Source of the DNA: an uncultured Alphaproteobacteria bacterium
GTDB taxonomy: Bacteria > Pseudomonadota > Alphaproteobacteria > Rhizobiales > Pleomorphomonadaceae
DNA: 52,923 nucleotides
NCBI GenBank assembly: GCA_937900425.1
Contig: CALCDT010000250.1
Span: forward strand, 1 to 52,923
Direction: 5' to 3'
Shown here: positions 23,008 to 31,482 of the stretch, in pieces
Position numbering within the stretch: the first letter of the stretch is position 1
Layout of the letters: each line of letters opens with the position of its first letter
Program-made: the position numbers and the translations under genes
Notes under the pieces: generated by a model
Told to the model about the DNA's origin: nothing
Seen by the model: only the letters and a program-made list of their open reading frames with translations
Databases searched by the model: none

Positions 23008-24618
23008 TCACTCCGCTGCGATCAGACCGGGCTCGGGCCAGGTGCCCTCCTCGATCTCGGCGATCTGGCGGTCCATCTCGTCCGAGAGATAAAGCGCGAA
23101 CTCTCCGAGATGAAGATAGAGCAGCATCATGATCGCCGTCTGCCGGAGGGCCTTCGGATTGTGCCACAGGCAATGGAGGATCGTGCGCAGGAACTCGCGA
23201 CGCCACTGAGGCCGGCGCACGAGGTAGGTATGGAGCACGCGCAGGGTGCGTTTCGTCTCGAGCTTTGCATCACAGGCCCCCCACGAACCGTTGGGCCGGC
23301 TGGTGTCGATCCGGGACGCCATGTCGCGAACGCGGGCGAAGAAGGCCTCCGGGGCGTAGATGCGCCGCACCAGCCGGCGATAATCCGAGAGGATATCGAC
23401 GCGCGGTCGCTCGGTGACGAAATTCAATCCGGCGTTGGTCTGGTCGCCCTGAAGCACCGCCCCGGTCATCTGCTGGCCTCGGTGTTCGTAGAGCCGCCCT
23501 TCCTTCTGGAGACGCCGGGTCAACTGGGTGTTGGGCAGAGCGTAGAGCAGGCCGGCCATCGCCACGGGCAGCGCGGCTTCCTCGATCAGTTCGGCGATTT
23601 GCTCGCCCGCCCCGGCACTCTCGCCGTCGAGGCCGAGGATGAAACCTCCGACGACGAACATGCCCTTGTCATAGATTTTCTGCAGACTGGCCGCGATGTC
23701 GCGTCGCGTGTTCTGCTTCTTGCGCATCGCCACGAGCACGTCCGGGTCGGGACTTTCAATTCCGACGAAGATGCCGAAGAAGCCGGCCTGGGCCATCAAC
23801 TCCATCAGGTCCTCGTCGTCGGCAAGGTTGAGCGAGGCCTCCGTCGAGAATTCGAATGGCCGTCCGTTGCGCTCCTGCCAGGCGACGAGTTCGGGCAGGA
23901 AGCTCTTCAGCGCCTTCTTGTTGCCGATGAGATTGTCGTCGACGAAATCGATGTGCCCGACGTAGCCGAGCGCGCGAAGCCGATCGAGTTCGGCGAGGAT
24001 CTGGTCGTTGGTCTTCGCCCGCGGCTTGCGGCCGTAGAGCTCGATGATGTCGCAGAATTCGCAGGTGAAGGGGCATCCACGCGAATACTGGACGTTGACG
24101 TAGAGATACTTCGAAAAGTCGATCAGGTCGAAGCGCGGCAGCGGCGTTCTCGTCACGTCGACCTGGAATTTCGGCGCCTCGAACCGACCATTGCGTGCCC
24201 CGGCCTCGTAGGCGGCGACGAAGTCCGCGAGGATGTCCTCGACCTCGCCGAGCACGAGGAAATCGGCGTCCTCGTAGAACTCGGGCGTCGAGGTCGGGTC
24301 GGGCCCGCCGACGACCGTGGTCAAGCCTCGGGCCCGGCACATCGACAGTATCTCGCGCGTCGCCACCTGCTGGGGCAACATACCGCCGGTCATCACCAGA
24401 TCCGCCCAGCCGAGAACGTCGCTATCGAGACTCTCGACATTGAGATCGACGAGGCGGACGGTCCAGTGCGCCGGCAGGAGCGCGGCGACGGTCATCAGTC
24501 CGAGGGGGGGTGCAGGATAGCGGGCCCCGATCGTCTCGGCGGCCCGGCGCAGGTTCCAGAACGAGGGGGCCCTGAATTCCGGGTAGATCATCAAAACGTT
24601 CGGACCAGACATCTCCAT
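23008..24618 (-). CDS. B12-binding radical SAM protein with DUF4070-like tail
   Basis: This 536-residue protein has an N-terminal cobalamin-binding-like Rossmann domain (about residues 5-140, with PAPPLGLMTVAALLP and VVGGPDPTSTPEFYEDADF), a radical SAM core with C182-x3-C186-x2-C189 in YSRGCPFTCEFCDI, and a long C-terminal helical region like DUF4070. The classical B12 motif DxHxxG is not evident, as in many relatives. The same architecture includes the hopanoid methylases HpnP and HpnR, so methylation of an unreactive carbon is possible, but I cannot name the substrate. The ATG at 24618 follows AGGGGGG; a TTG one codon earlier is an alternative. Base use is slightly less GC-rich than that of the neighbours and it stands alone. 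Confidence 0.8.
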   Translation of the reverse strand: MEMSGPNVLMIYPEFRAPSFWNLRRAAETIGARYPAPPLGLMTVAALLPAHWTVRLVDLNVESLDSDVLGWADLVMTGGMLPQQVATREILSMCRARGLTTVVGGPDPTSTPEFYEDADFLVLGEVEDILADFVAAYEAGARNGRFEAPKFQVDVTRTPLPRFDLIDFSKYLYVNVQYSRGCPFTCEFCDIIELYGRKPRAKTNDQILAELDRLRALGYVGHIDFVDDNLIGNKKALKSFLPELVAWQERNGRPFEFSTEASLNLADDEDLMELMAQAGFFGIFVGIESPDPDVLVAMRKKQNTRRDIAASLQKIYDKGMFVVGGFILGLDGESAGAGEQIAELIEEAALPVAMAGLLYALPNTQLTRRLQKEGRLYEHRGQQMTGAVLQGDQTNAGLNFVTERPRVDILSDYRRLVRRIYAPEAFFARVRDMASRIDTSRPNGSWGACDAKLETKRTLRVLHTYLVRRPQWRREFLRTILHCLWHNPKALRQTAIMMLLYLHLGEFALYLSDEMDRQIAEIEEGTWPEPGLIAAE

Positions 24619-24945
24619 CAACTGCCCCCCTGCCTCGAGCTGATCGAAAGTTGGTGTACCTCTTGGCTCGGCCGAAAATGATGAAGTCGAGATCGACTGG
24701 TCGCAGATCCATCCTTGATCAACGCACGCTAGCTCGGTTGACGTGCCGTGGAAACATGACGCGTCACTTCACCCTTCGACCGTCCCGCGACACCCAACGT
24801 ACAGCCGAAAAAAAATTCTGATAGCCATGTCCGTGTCGATAGAAAATATTCTCTACCCTGCCCCATACCTCACCATAGCCGCCGGCCTGACGAAGTCAAA
24901 CATCCGGCAAAATGGTCGTGATCCAAATACATCGCCACCTTGATT
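24619..24945. other. AT-rich gap upstream of the radical SAM gene
   Basis: These 327 bases are markedly AT-richer than the rest of the window, with an A-run at about 24807-24815. They should contain the promoter of the radical SAM gene and the end of the rhodanese transcript. I find no gene, no clear promoter and no repeat. The composition hints at a junction of transferred DNA. Confidence 0.45.
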
Positions 24946-25281
24946 TCACCGCACCAGCGGCAGCCCCGCGGCACGCCAGCCGATGACGCCGCCGCCGAGA
25001 TGGGCGTCGTGGGCGAGGCCGAGCTTGCGGCAGAGGGCGACGGCCTGCGCGGACCGGGCGCCGGAGTGGCAGTAGAACACCACCGGCTTGTCGGTCGGCA
25101 GGCCGGGCGCGAGGCGGGAGAGCGCCGACAGCGGCGCGTGGCGGGCGCCGGCGATGCGGCCGGAGCGCCATTCGCCGTCCTCGCGGACGTCGACGAGGTG
25201 GATCGTTCCCTCCGCGAGGCGGGCGGCGACGTCCTTGGCGGCGTGGGTGGTGACGGGCTCGGAGCGGAAAAAGCCGAACAT
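24946..25281 (-). CDS. Single-domain rhodanese sulfurtransferase
   Basis: This 111-residue cytoplasmic rhodanese would move sulfane sulfur between persulfides and thiol acceptors. The active-site loop is C71-HSGAR in VVFYCHSGARSAQA, six residues as in sulfurtransferases, with the CH1-like HLVDVREDGEWRSGRI upstream. The ATG at 25281 has GAGGAGG upstream; the longer frame to 25398 would run into the operator region. It is divergent from sulfide:quinone oxidoreductase, and both face a shared AT-rich operator. In SqrR/BigR regulons such rhodaneses take persulfide made by the quinone oxidoreductase. Confidence 0.9.
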   Translation of the reverse strand: MFGFFRSEPVTTHAAKDVAARLAEGTIHLVDVREDGEWRSGRIAGARHAPLSALSRLAPGLPTDKPVVFYCHSGARSAQAVALCRKLGLAHDAHLGGGVIGWRAAGLPLVR

Positions 25282-25419
25282 TCTCGAGTCCTCCTCGATG
25301 ACGGGCGGCGGTTGCCGCCGGGGGCTTCGGAGATCGCGGGCCGGTCGACCGTCCACGGAGATCCATCCGTGGAGATCCGGCCGGATCGCGATCCGCAATT
25401 CATTTGTAATTTCGTATTC

Positions 25420-25428
25420 ACTAATATA
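25420..25428. promoter_or_regulatory. Candidate SqrR/BigR operator, rhodanese/sqr promoter
   Basis: The word ACTAATATA (TATATTAGT on the minus strand) sits in an AT island (about 25408-25432) inside an otherwise GC-rich divergent promoter. The identical 9-base word recurs upstream of the ArsR-type repressor at 28407-28415. Confidence 0.6.
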
Positions 25429-25512
25429 TTATCCTTCCCCAGACCCGCAAGACGGAGTGCGAAGCGGGCCGGGCGGCATCTAGCGCCGGACAAGCATCGG
25501 GGGAGAAACCAA

Positions 25513-26805
25513 GTGGCTCACGTTGTCGTTCTCGGCGCCGGTCTCGGCGGCGTCATCATGGCCTACGAACTGCGCGACCTTCTCGGCCGAGACCACGCGA
25601 TCTCGGTGGTGAACCGCGGCTCGACCTATTCCTTCGTGCCGTCCAATCCCTGGGTCGCCGTCGGCTGGCGCGAGCGCGAGGCGATCGAGGTCGATCTCGG
25701 CCCGGTGTTCGCGCGCCGCGACATCGCGCTCCACGCCGAGGGCGCCAGGCGGCTGCACCCGGCCGAGAACCGGATTGAACTCAACGGCGGCGGCATCGTC
25801 GACTACGACTTCCTCGTCATCGCCACCGGCCCGGACCTCGCCTTCGACGAGATCGAGGGTTTCGGTCCCGAGGGCCACACCCAGTCGATCTGCCACGTCG
25901 ATCATGCGCTCAAGGCCAGGGAGGCCTTCGACGCGCTGGTGAGGAAGCCCGGACCGGTGATCATCGGCGCCGCCCAGGACGCGTCCTGTTACGGCCCCGC
26001 CTACGAGTTCACCTTCGTGCTCGACAAGGCGCTGCGCGACGCCAGGATCCGCGACCGGGTGCCGATGACCTTCGTCACCGCCGAACCCTACATCGGCCAC
26101 CTCGGCCTCGACGGTGTCGGCGACACCAAGGGCCTTCTCGAAGCGGAGATGCGCCAGCACCACGTCAAGTGGATCTGCAACGCCAAGGTGGACAAGGTCG
26201 AGGCGGGCATCATGCACGTCTCGGAACTCGCCGACGACGGGGCCCTCAAGGCGGCACACACCCTGCCCTTCGCCTTCGCGATGATGCTGCCGGCCTTCCG
26301 CGGCGTCGAGGCGGTGCGCGGCATCGAGGGCCTGACCAACCCGCGCGGCTTCATCCTCGCCGACGAGCACCAGCGCAACCCGGCCTTCGCCAACGTCTTC
26401 TCGGTCGGCGTCTGCGTCGCGATCCCGCCGGTCGGCAAGACGCCGGTGCCGGTGGGCGTGCCGAAGACCGGCTTCATGATCGAATCGATGGTCACCGCCA
26501 CGGCCCACAACATCGCCCGCCTCGTCGAAGGGCGGGAGCCGGACGCGGTGCCGAGCTGGAACGCGGTCTGCCTCGCCGACTTCGGCGACGGCGGCGTCGC
26601 CTTCGTCGCCCAGCCGCAGATCCCGCCGCGCAACGTCAACTGGTCGGCGTCCGGAAAATGGGTCCACGCCGCCAAGATCGGCTTCGAGCGCTATTTCCTG
26701 CACAAGATCCGGATCGGCAAGTCGGAGCCCTTCTACGAACGCCTTGCGCTGCAGGCGCTCGGCATCGACAAGCTGAGAGCGGTGAAGTTCGACGACCCGG
26801 CCTGA
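25513..26805 (+). CDS. sqr: Sulfide:quinone oxidoreductase
   Basis: This 430-residue FAD enzyme oxidises sulfide to sulfane sulfur and passes electrons to the quinone pool at the membrane surface. The FAD fold starts at HVVVLGAGLGGVIMAYEL. Three cysteines, C127 (SICHVD), C159 (QDASCYG) and C353 (NAVCLADFGDGG), match in spacing and number those of the Rhodobacter capsulatus enzyme (127, 159, 353). The start is GTG at 25513, chosen for the GGGGGAG upstream and because the FAD motif begins at once. The end has an amphipathic segment. It probably shares a transcript with the TDT transporter 66 bases downstream. Confidence 0.93.
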   Translation: MAHVVVLGAGLGGVIMAYELRDLLGRDHAISVVNRGSTYSFVPSNPWVAVGWREREAIEVDLGPVFARRDIALHAEGARRLHPAENRIELNGGGIVDYDFLVIATGPDLAFDEIEGFGPEGHTQSICHVDHALKAREAFDALVRKPGPVIIGAAQDASCYGPAYEFTFVLDKALRDARIRDRVPMTFVTAEPYIGHLGLDGVGDTKGLLEAEMRQHHVKWICNAKVDKVEAGIMHVSELADDGALKAAHTLPFAFAMMLPAFRGVEAVRGIEGLTNPRGFILADEHQRNPAFANVFSVGVCVAIPPVGKTPVPVGVPKTGFMIESMVTATAHNIARLVEGREPDAVPSWNAVCLADFGDGGVAFVAQPQIPPRNVNWSASGKWVHAAKIGFERYFLHKIRIGKSEPFYERLALQALGIDKLRAVKFDDPA

Positions 26806-26871
26806 TCGGCCGGCGGCACCGGGCCGACCCGCCCGGTGGGCCGCCGGGGGGACCAGAAGGACACGAGAGCC

Positions 26872-27855
26872 ATGACCACGGACGCCGCCCTGCCCCACGC
26901 CGCCGGCCACGAGCGGCTGGCGCATTTTCCGATCGTGTTCTTCGCCACGGTGATGGGCCTTTCGGGGCTCGCGCTGGCGGTGACGAAGGCCGAGCACGTG
27001 CTCGGCCGCGCGCCGATCCTCGGCCCGGCGACGGCGGTGTTGGCCGCCGCCGTGATGGTCGCGGTCTCGCTGCTCTATCTCGCCAAGGCGCTGCGCCACC
27101 CGGGCGCCGTGGCGGCGGAGTGGAACCATCCGGTGCGGCTCGCCTTCTTTCCGGCCGCCAGCATCGGATTGATCCTGCTCGGTACCGCCTTTCAGGAGAT
27201 TGCGCCGGCGGCGGCCTTCGTGCTCTGGGCCGCCGGCGCCGCGTTCCAGATCACGGCGATGCTCGCCGTGGTGGCGGCCTGGATCGGCCACCGGCCCTTC
27301 GCCCCGCAGCACATGACGCCGGCCTGGTTCATCCCCGCCGTCGGCAACATCATCGTGCCGATCGCCGGCGTCGGCTTCGGCCAGTTCGAGGTCTCCTGGT
27401 TCTTCTTCTCCGTCGGCCTCGTCTTCTGGATCGTGCTGACGACGGTGGTCTTCAACCGCATGGTGTTCCACGATCCGATCCCGGCGCGGCTGCTGCCGAC
27501 GCTGATGATCCTGGTCGCCCCGCCCTCGGTCGGCTTCCTCGCCTGGACACGGCTCGTCGGCGGGCTCGATCCGTTCGGGCGGATCCTGTTCTACGCGGCG
27601 GTGATCTTCGCCCTCGTCGTCGTCACCCAGGCCGGCCGGCTGCGCAAGGTCGCTTTCGCGATGTCGTGGTGGGCCTATTCCTTCCCGCTCGCCGCCTTCG
27701 CGGTGGCGACGCTGCGCTACGGTGAACTCGCCGGGTCCGGGGCCCATCGCACCGCCGGGCTGGCCCTCGCCGCACTGGCGGGCGTGGTGATCGCCGGCCT
27801 CGCCCTGCGCACCGGCCGCGCCATCGCCCGCGGCGAGATCTGCCAGCCGGAGTGA
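26872..27855 (+). CDS. TDT-family (SLAC1/TehA-like) membrane transporter
   Basis: This 327-residue integral membrane protein has about ten transmembrane segments and belongs to the tellurite-resistance/dicarboxylate transporter family, which includes plant SLAC1 anion channels and the yeast sulfite pump Ssu1. Landmarks are HFPIVFFATVMGLSGLAL at the N-terminus and TPAWFIPAVGNIIVPIAG mid-protein. The ATG at 26872 is 12 codons inside a longer frame whose extra residues are hydrophilic and unlikely. It follows sqr in the same direction. In a sulfide-oxidation module an anion exporter for sulfite or another sulfur oxyanion is plausible; that is inference. Confidence 0.85.
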   Translation: MTTDAALPHAAGHERLAHFPIVFFATVMGLSGLALAVTKAEHVLGRAPILGPATAVLAAAVMVAVSLLYLAKALRHPGAVAAEWNHPVRLAFFPAASIGLILLGTAFQEIAPAAAFVLWAAGAAFQITAMLAVVAAWIGHRPFAPQHMTPAWFIPAVGNIIVPIAGVGFGQFEVSWFFFSVGLVFWIVLTTVVFNRMVFHDPIPARLLPTLMILVAPPSVGFLAWTRLVGGLDPFGRILFYAAVIFALVVVTQAGRLRKVAFAMSWWAYSFPLAAFAVATLRYGELAGSGAHRTAGLALAALAGVVIAGLALRTGRAIARGEICQPE

Positions 27856-27953
27856 CGGCGGGACAGGGCTGAGCGCCCGCAAACGCGGACGGCTCCGGGA
27901 CGCCCGCTCGGGCCACGACCGTGACCGAGAGGCGCCGGGGCCGGGCCTCGTCT

Positions 27954-28307
27954 TCAGCGGCAGTAGATGTCCGACAGGGTGTCGATCAGCCGCCGCACCT
28001 CTTGGGAGGCGAGGCGGTAGTAGATCGTCTGGCCGTCGCGGCGGGTGGCGACGATGCCAAGGTCGCGCAGGCGGGCGAGGTGCTGCGACAGCGCCGACTG
28101 GCCGACGCCGACCGCCTCGGCCAGGGCGCCGACCGAACTCTCGTGATCGGCGAGCCGGCAGAGCGCCATCAGGCGGCGCGGCTGGCCGAGGGCGGCGAGC
28201 AGCCGCGCCGCCTCCTCCGCCCTGCCTTCGAGCACCGCCGGATCGGACATCGGATCGGCGCACGGCCCGATCCCGCCCCGCGACCCGTCGATCTCCCGGT
28301 CGGTCAT
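27954..28307 (-). CDS. sqrR: ArsR-family persulfide-sensing repressor (SqrR/BigR type)
   Basis: This 117-residue winged-helix repressor has the helix-turn-helix EAVGVGQSALSQHLARLRDL. Two cysteines, C50 (LMALCRLAD) and C116 (SDIYCR, second from the end), are 66 residues apart. The sensing pair of SqrR (41/107) and BigR (42/108) has the same spacing; it forms a tetrasulfide or disulfide when sulfide stress arrives and releases DNA. An extra N-terminal C16 recalls SqrR C9. I chose the ATG at 28307 for its GGAG; a GTG at 28406 lies within the operator and an ATG at 28250 lacks a ribosome site. It converges on the TDT gene. Confidence 0.9.
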   Translation of the reverse strand: MTDREIDGSRGGIGPCADPMSDPAVLEGRAEEAARLLAALGQPRRLMALCRLADHESSVGALAEAVGVGQSALSQHLARLRDLGIVATRRDGQTIYYRLASQEVRRLIDTLSDIYCR

Positions 28308-28403
28308 GCGCGTCTCCACCGCCGCCACGTGCGGCTCGTCGTCGGTCGGGCGGGATGGCCGGGCTACTGCGCCCGCCGGACCCGTTCGATCGATATCCGA
28401 CGA

Positions 28404-28425
28404 CACTATATTAGTATATTATGAA
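28404..28425. promoter_or_regulatory. Candidate SqrR/BigR operator, repressor promoter
   Basis: TATATTAGTATA (28407-28418) is an imperfect palindrome (ten of twelve positions). It contains TATATTAGT, the word also found in the rhodanese/sqr promoter. It lies about 100 bases upstream of the repressor start, which suits autoregulation. Confidence 0.6.
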
Positions 28426-28471
28426 ATGCAATATTCACAGATGCGGCGGGGAGATGCGCGGCCGCACGCCG

Positions 28472-29920
28472 TCACGCCCCGCCGACCACCTCCGCCACCG
28501 CCGCGCGGCTCCCGCCTGCGACGAGCCGCCCGTAGGCCGCCATCACCGGGGCGGCGAGCTGCGCCGCCAGTGCCTCGGGGAAGATCTCGCGGACCGAAAG
28601 CAGCGCGCGAACCTTGCCGGCGGCGTCGGGCGCCGCGTCGACCAGTGCCCTCAGCCGGGCGGCGAGCGGGTCCTTCACCTCGATCGGCGCGCCGGTCTCG
28701 TCGATGCCGCCGACGTAGCGCATCCAGGCGGCCACCGCGAGGCAGAGGCCGGGCACGGCCCTGCCTGCCTCGACGTTCTCTCCGATGGTGCCGAGCAGGC
28801 GCTGGGGCAACTTCTGGCTGCCGTCCATGGCGATCTGCCAGGTGCGGTGCCGGATCGCCGGGTTGGCGTAGCGCGAGAACAGCGCGTCCGCGTAGGCGGA
28901 AAGGTCGACGCCCGGCGGCGGCGCCAGCACCGGGATGATCTCCCGCGCCCAGAGCCGGCGCACGAAACCGGCGAACACCGGATCGGCGACGGTGTCGGCG
29001 ATGGTCTCGTGGCCGGCGAGATAGCCGAGATAGGCGAGCGAGGAGTGGGTGCCGTTGAGCATCCTGAGCTTCATGTGCTCGAAGGGCGTCACGTCGGCGA
29101 CCAGCTCGACGCCGACCGCGCCGAGGTCCGGCCGCTCGCCGCCGACGAAATCGTCCTCGACCACCCACTGGCGGAAGGGCTCGTGCATGACGGGAAGCGC
29201 GTCGTGGCGGCCGGTGAGGCTTTCGGCGAGGGCGACGTCCTCCGGCTTGGTCGCCGGGACGATGCGGTCGACCATCGTGGAGGGAAAGCGCCCCTCGCCG
29301 GCGATCCAGGCGGCGAGGCCGGGGTCGATCCGCTCGGCGAGGGCGAGGACGACGCCGCGCACCACCGCGCCGTTGCCGGGGAGGTTGTCGCAGGTCATCA
29401 CCGTGAAGGGCGCGAGGCCGGCGGCCCGCCGGCGCTGGAGCGCGCGCACCAGGAAACCCGGCGCCGAGCGCGGCAGCGGCTCGGCGATGTCGTGGACGAC
29501 GTCGGGATGGGAGAAGTTCAGCGCACCGGTGGCCGGCTCGTGGCAGTAGCCCTTCTCGGTCACGGTCAGCGAGACGATCCGCACCTTGGGGTCGGCCATC
29601 ACCGCGAGCACCGCCTCGGGGTCCTCCGGCGCGACGAGGACGTCCTCGATCACCTCGACGATGCGCGCCTCGGCGCCGTCGGGCCCGAGTTCGACGGCGG
29701 TGTAGGCGCAGCCCTGCGGCTTAAGGGCGTCACGCATGGTCGGGCTCTTGAGGCTGACGCCGACGATACCCCAGTCTCCGCCGGATGCGGCCATCGCCTC
29801 GGCGACGTAGAGCGCGCCGTGGGCGCGGAAGAAGGCGCCGAGACCGAGATGAACGATGCCGACGCCGGGACGATCGGGCGAACGGGCGTCGGACGAACGG
29901 GTGAGCCTGTCAGCGGGCAA
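28472..29920 (-). CDS. uxuB: D-mannonate oxidoreductase / fructuronate reductase (UxuB-type)
   Basis: This 482-residue NAD-dependent enzyme of the mannitol dehydrogenase family should reduce D-fructuronate to D-mannonate. Seen are the nucleotide-binding GVGIVHLGLGAFFRAH, the long-chain family lysine in HMKLRMLNGTHSSLAYLG, and VMTCDNLPGNG. Mannitol or tagaturonate enzymes share the fold; the neighbours (uxaC, kduI, kduD) favour fructuronate. The start appears to be TTG at 29920: it follows GGAGG at 5 bases and no ATG or GTG lies before the conserved N-terminus. It overlaps the kduD stop by 11 bases and is the last gene of the uronate operon. Confidence 0.85.
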   Translation of the reverse strand: MPADRLTRSSDARSPDRPGVGIVHLGLGAFFRAHGALYVAEAMAASGGDWGIVGVSLKSPTMRDALKPQGCAYTAVELGPDGAEARIVEVIEDVLVAPEDPEAVLAVMADPKVRIVSLTVTEKGYCHEPATGALNFSHPDVVHDIAEPLPRSAPGFLVRALQRRRAAGLAPFTVMTCDNLPGNGAVVRGVVLALAERIDPGLAAWIAGEGRFPSTMVDRIVPATKPEDVALAESLTGRHDALPVMHEPFRQWVVEDDFVGGERPDLGAVGVELVADVTPFEHMKLRMLNGTHSSLAYLGYLAGHETIADTVADPVFAGFVRRLWAREIIPVLAPPPGVDLSAYADALFSRYANPAIRHRTWQIAMDGSQKLPQRLLGTIGENVEAGRAVPGLCLAVAAWMRYVGGIDETGAPIEVKDPLAARLRALVDAAPDAAGKVRALLSVREIFPEALAAQLAAPVMAAYGRLVAGGSRAAVAEVVGGA

Positions 29921-30638
29921 GCCAGCCTCCGTCGACGTTGAGGATCGCGCCGTGGACGTAGTCCGCCGCCGGCGAGGCGAGGTAGACCGCGGTGCCGGCG
30001 ATGTCTTCGGCCCGGCCCCAGCGCCCGGCCGGAATGCGCTCGAGAATCGCCCGGTTGCGGTCGGGATCGGCGCGCAGCGCGGTGGTGTTGTTGGTCTCGA
30101 TGTAGCCGGGGGCGATGGCGTTGACGTTGATGTTCTTCGCCGCCCACTCGTTGGCGAGGATCTTCGTCACGCCGGCGAGGCCGTGCTTGGCCGCCGTGTA
30201 GGAGGCGACGCGGATACCACCCTGGAAGGACAGCAGGGAGGCGACGTTGACGACCTTGCCGCCGCGGCCCGTCGCGACGAGGTCGCGGGCGAAAGCCTGG
30301 GTGGTGAAGAAGACCGCCTTCAGGTTGACGTCCATCACCGCGTCCCAGTCGTCCTCCGTGAAGTCGAGGCTGTCGCCGCGGCGGATGATGCCGGCGTTGT
30401 TGACGAGGATGTCGTAGCCGGCGCCGGCGAAGACGTCCCTCGCAGCCATCGGATCGGAGAAGTCGAGCGCGAGGGCGTCGCCGCCGGGAACGAGCGCCAG
30501 CGTCTCGTCCATCGCCGAGCGGCCGGCGCAGGTGACGCGGGCGCCGGCCTCGGCCAACGCCACGGCGATAGCCTGGCCGATGCCGGTGTTGGCGCCGGTG
30601 ACGAGGGCGCGGCGGCCTTCCAGCGAGAAGCGGTTCAC
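29910..30638 (-). CDS. kduD: 2-dehydro-3-deoxy-D-gluconate 5-dehydrogenase (KduD)
   Basis: This 242-residue short-chain dehydrogenase reduces 3-deoxy-D-glycero-2,5-hexodiulosonate to 2-keto-3-deoxygluconate. The cofactor loop TGANTGIG (residues 14-21), NNAG (80-83), and the catalytic serine with Y147 and K151 in SYTAAKHG are present, and NVNAIAPGYIETNNT is typical of KduD. The start is GTG at 30638, overlapping the kduI stop as GTGA, with GGAGG upstream. General SDRs are hard to tell apart, but the position right after kduI makes KduD the best call. Confidence 0.9.
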   Translation of the reverse strand: MNRFSLEGRRALVTGANTGIGQAIAVALAEAGARVTCAGRSAMDETLALVPGGDALALDFSDPMAARDVFAGAGYDILVNNAGIIRRGDSLDFTEDDWDAVMDVNLKAVFFTTQAFARDLVATGRGGKVVNVASLLSFQGGIRVASYTAAKHGLAGVTKILANEWAAKNINVNAIAPGYIETNNTTALRADPDRNRAILERIPAGRWGRAEDIAGTAVYLASPAADYVHGAILNVDGGWLAR

Positions 30639-31459
30639 CTGAGGTCCTCCATCGCAACCATGTCCATGTCGCGATAGTCGGCATTGTCGCCGGCCATCGC
30701 CCAGACGAAGGTGTAGGCGCCGGTGCCGGCGCCGCAGTGGATCGACCACGGCGGCGACAGCACCGCCTCCTCGTTCTTCATGACGAGGTGGCGGGTCTCG
30801 CTCGGCTCGCCCATGAAGTGGAAGACGCGGGCGGTCTCGGCGAGGTCGAAATAGAGGTAGGCCTCCATCCGCCGGTCGTGGACGTGGGCCGGCATGGTGT
30901 TCCAGACCGAGCCCGGGGCGAACTGGGTGTATCCGAGCACCAGCTGGCAGGAGGGCATCACGTCCGGCAGGATGAACTGGTAGATCGTGCGCTCGTTGGA
31001 AGTCTCCGCCGAGCCGAGCTTCAGCTGGTTGGCGTCGGCGAGCTTCAGCAGGCGCGGGGCGTGGGCGTGGTGGGCCGGGCAGGAGACGAGATAGAACCGG
31101 CCGGCGCCGGAGAAGGTGACGGGACCGGACCCCATCGGCAGATAGAGCACGTCGCCCTTGTCGAGGTCGTAGGTCGCCCCCGCGGCGGCGACCGTGCCGG
31201 CGCCGCCGATGTTGACGACGCCGAGTTCGCGGCGTTCCAGCATCGTCTTCGTGCCGCATTCGGCGACGTGGTCGAGGGTCAGCGCCGCTCCGGCCGGCAC
31301 GGCGCCGCCGACGATCATGCGGTCGTAGTGCGAATAGACGAGGCGGATCTCGCCGTCCGCGAACAGACCGCCGGCGTGGAAGTGGCGGCGGAGGGCCTCG
31401 GTGTCCATGGCTCTTGCGGCCTGCGGATCGACGGCGTGGCGGGTTTCGACGGTGAGCAT
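30635..31459 (-). CDS. kduI: 5-dehydro-4-deoxy-D-glucuronate isomerase (KduI)
   Basis: This 274-residue double-cupin isomerase converts 4-deoxy-L-threo-5-hexosulose uronate to 3-deoxy-D-glycero-2,5-hexodiulosonate in pectin and glycosaminoglycan breakdown. The zinc site is visible as H192 and H194 in PAHVHDRR, E199, and H241 in SIHCGAG. Length matches the family. AGGATC precedes the ATG. It lies 23 bases after kdgF and is coupled to kduD by a 4-base overlap, so the three cytoplasmic steps KdgF, KduI and KduD are encoded in order. Confidence 0.95.
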   Translation of the reverse strand: MLTVETRHAVDPQAARAMDTEALRRHFHAGGLFADGEIRLVYSHYDRMIVGGAVPAGAALTLDHVAECGTKTMLERRELGVVNIGGAGTVAAAGATYDLDKGDVLYLPMGSGPVTFSGAGRFYLVSCPAHHAHAPRLLKLADANQLKLGSAETSNERTIYQFILPDVMPSCQLVLGYTQFAPGSVWNTMPAHVHDRRMEAYLYFDLAETARVFHFMGEPSETRHLVMKNEEAVLSPPWSIHCGAGTGAYTFVWAMAGDNADYRDMDMVAMEDLR

Positions 31460-31482
31460 GGCGGATCCTGACGGTCTGGCGT

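Noticed and set aside
24743..24943. Plus-strand open frame of 66 codons in the AT-rich gap
   Set aside because: No ribosome site, no recognisable features, and it runs toward the end of the rhodanese gene.
28308..28406. Longer SqrR start at GTG 28406
   Set aside because: It lies inside the operator palindrome and lacks a Shine-Dalgarno; the ATG at 28307 has GGAG and gives the usual family length.
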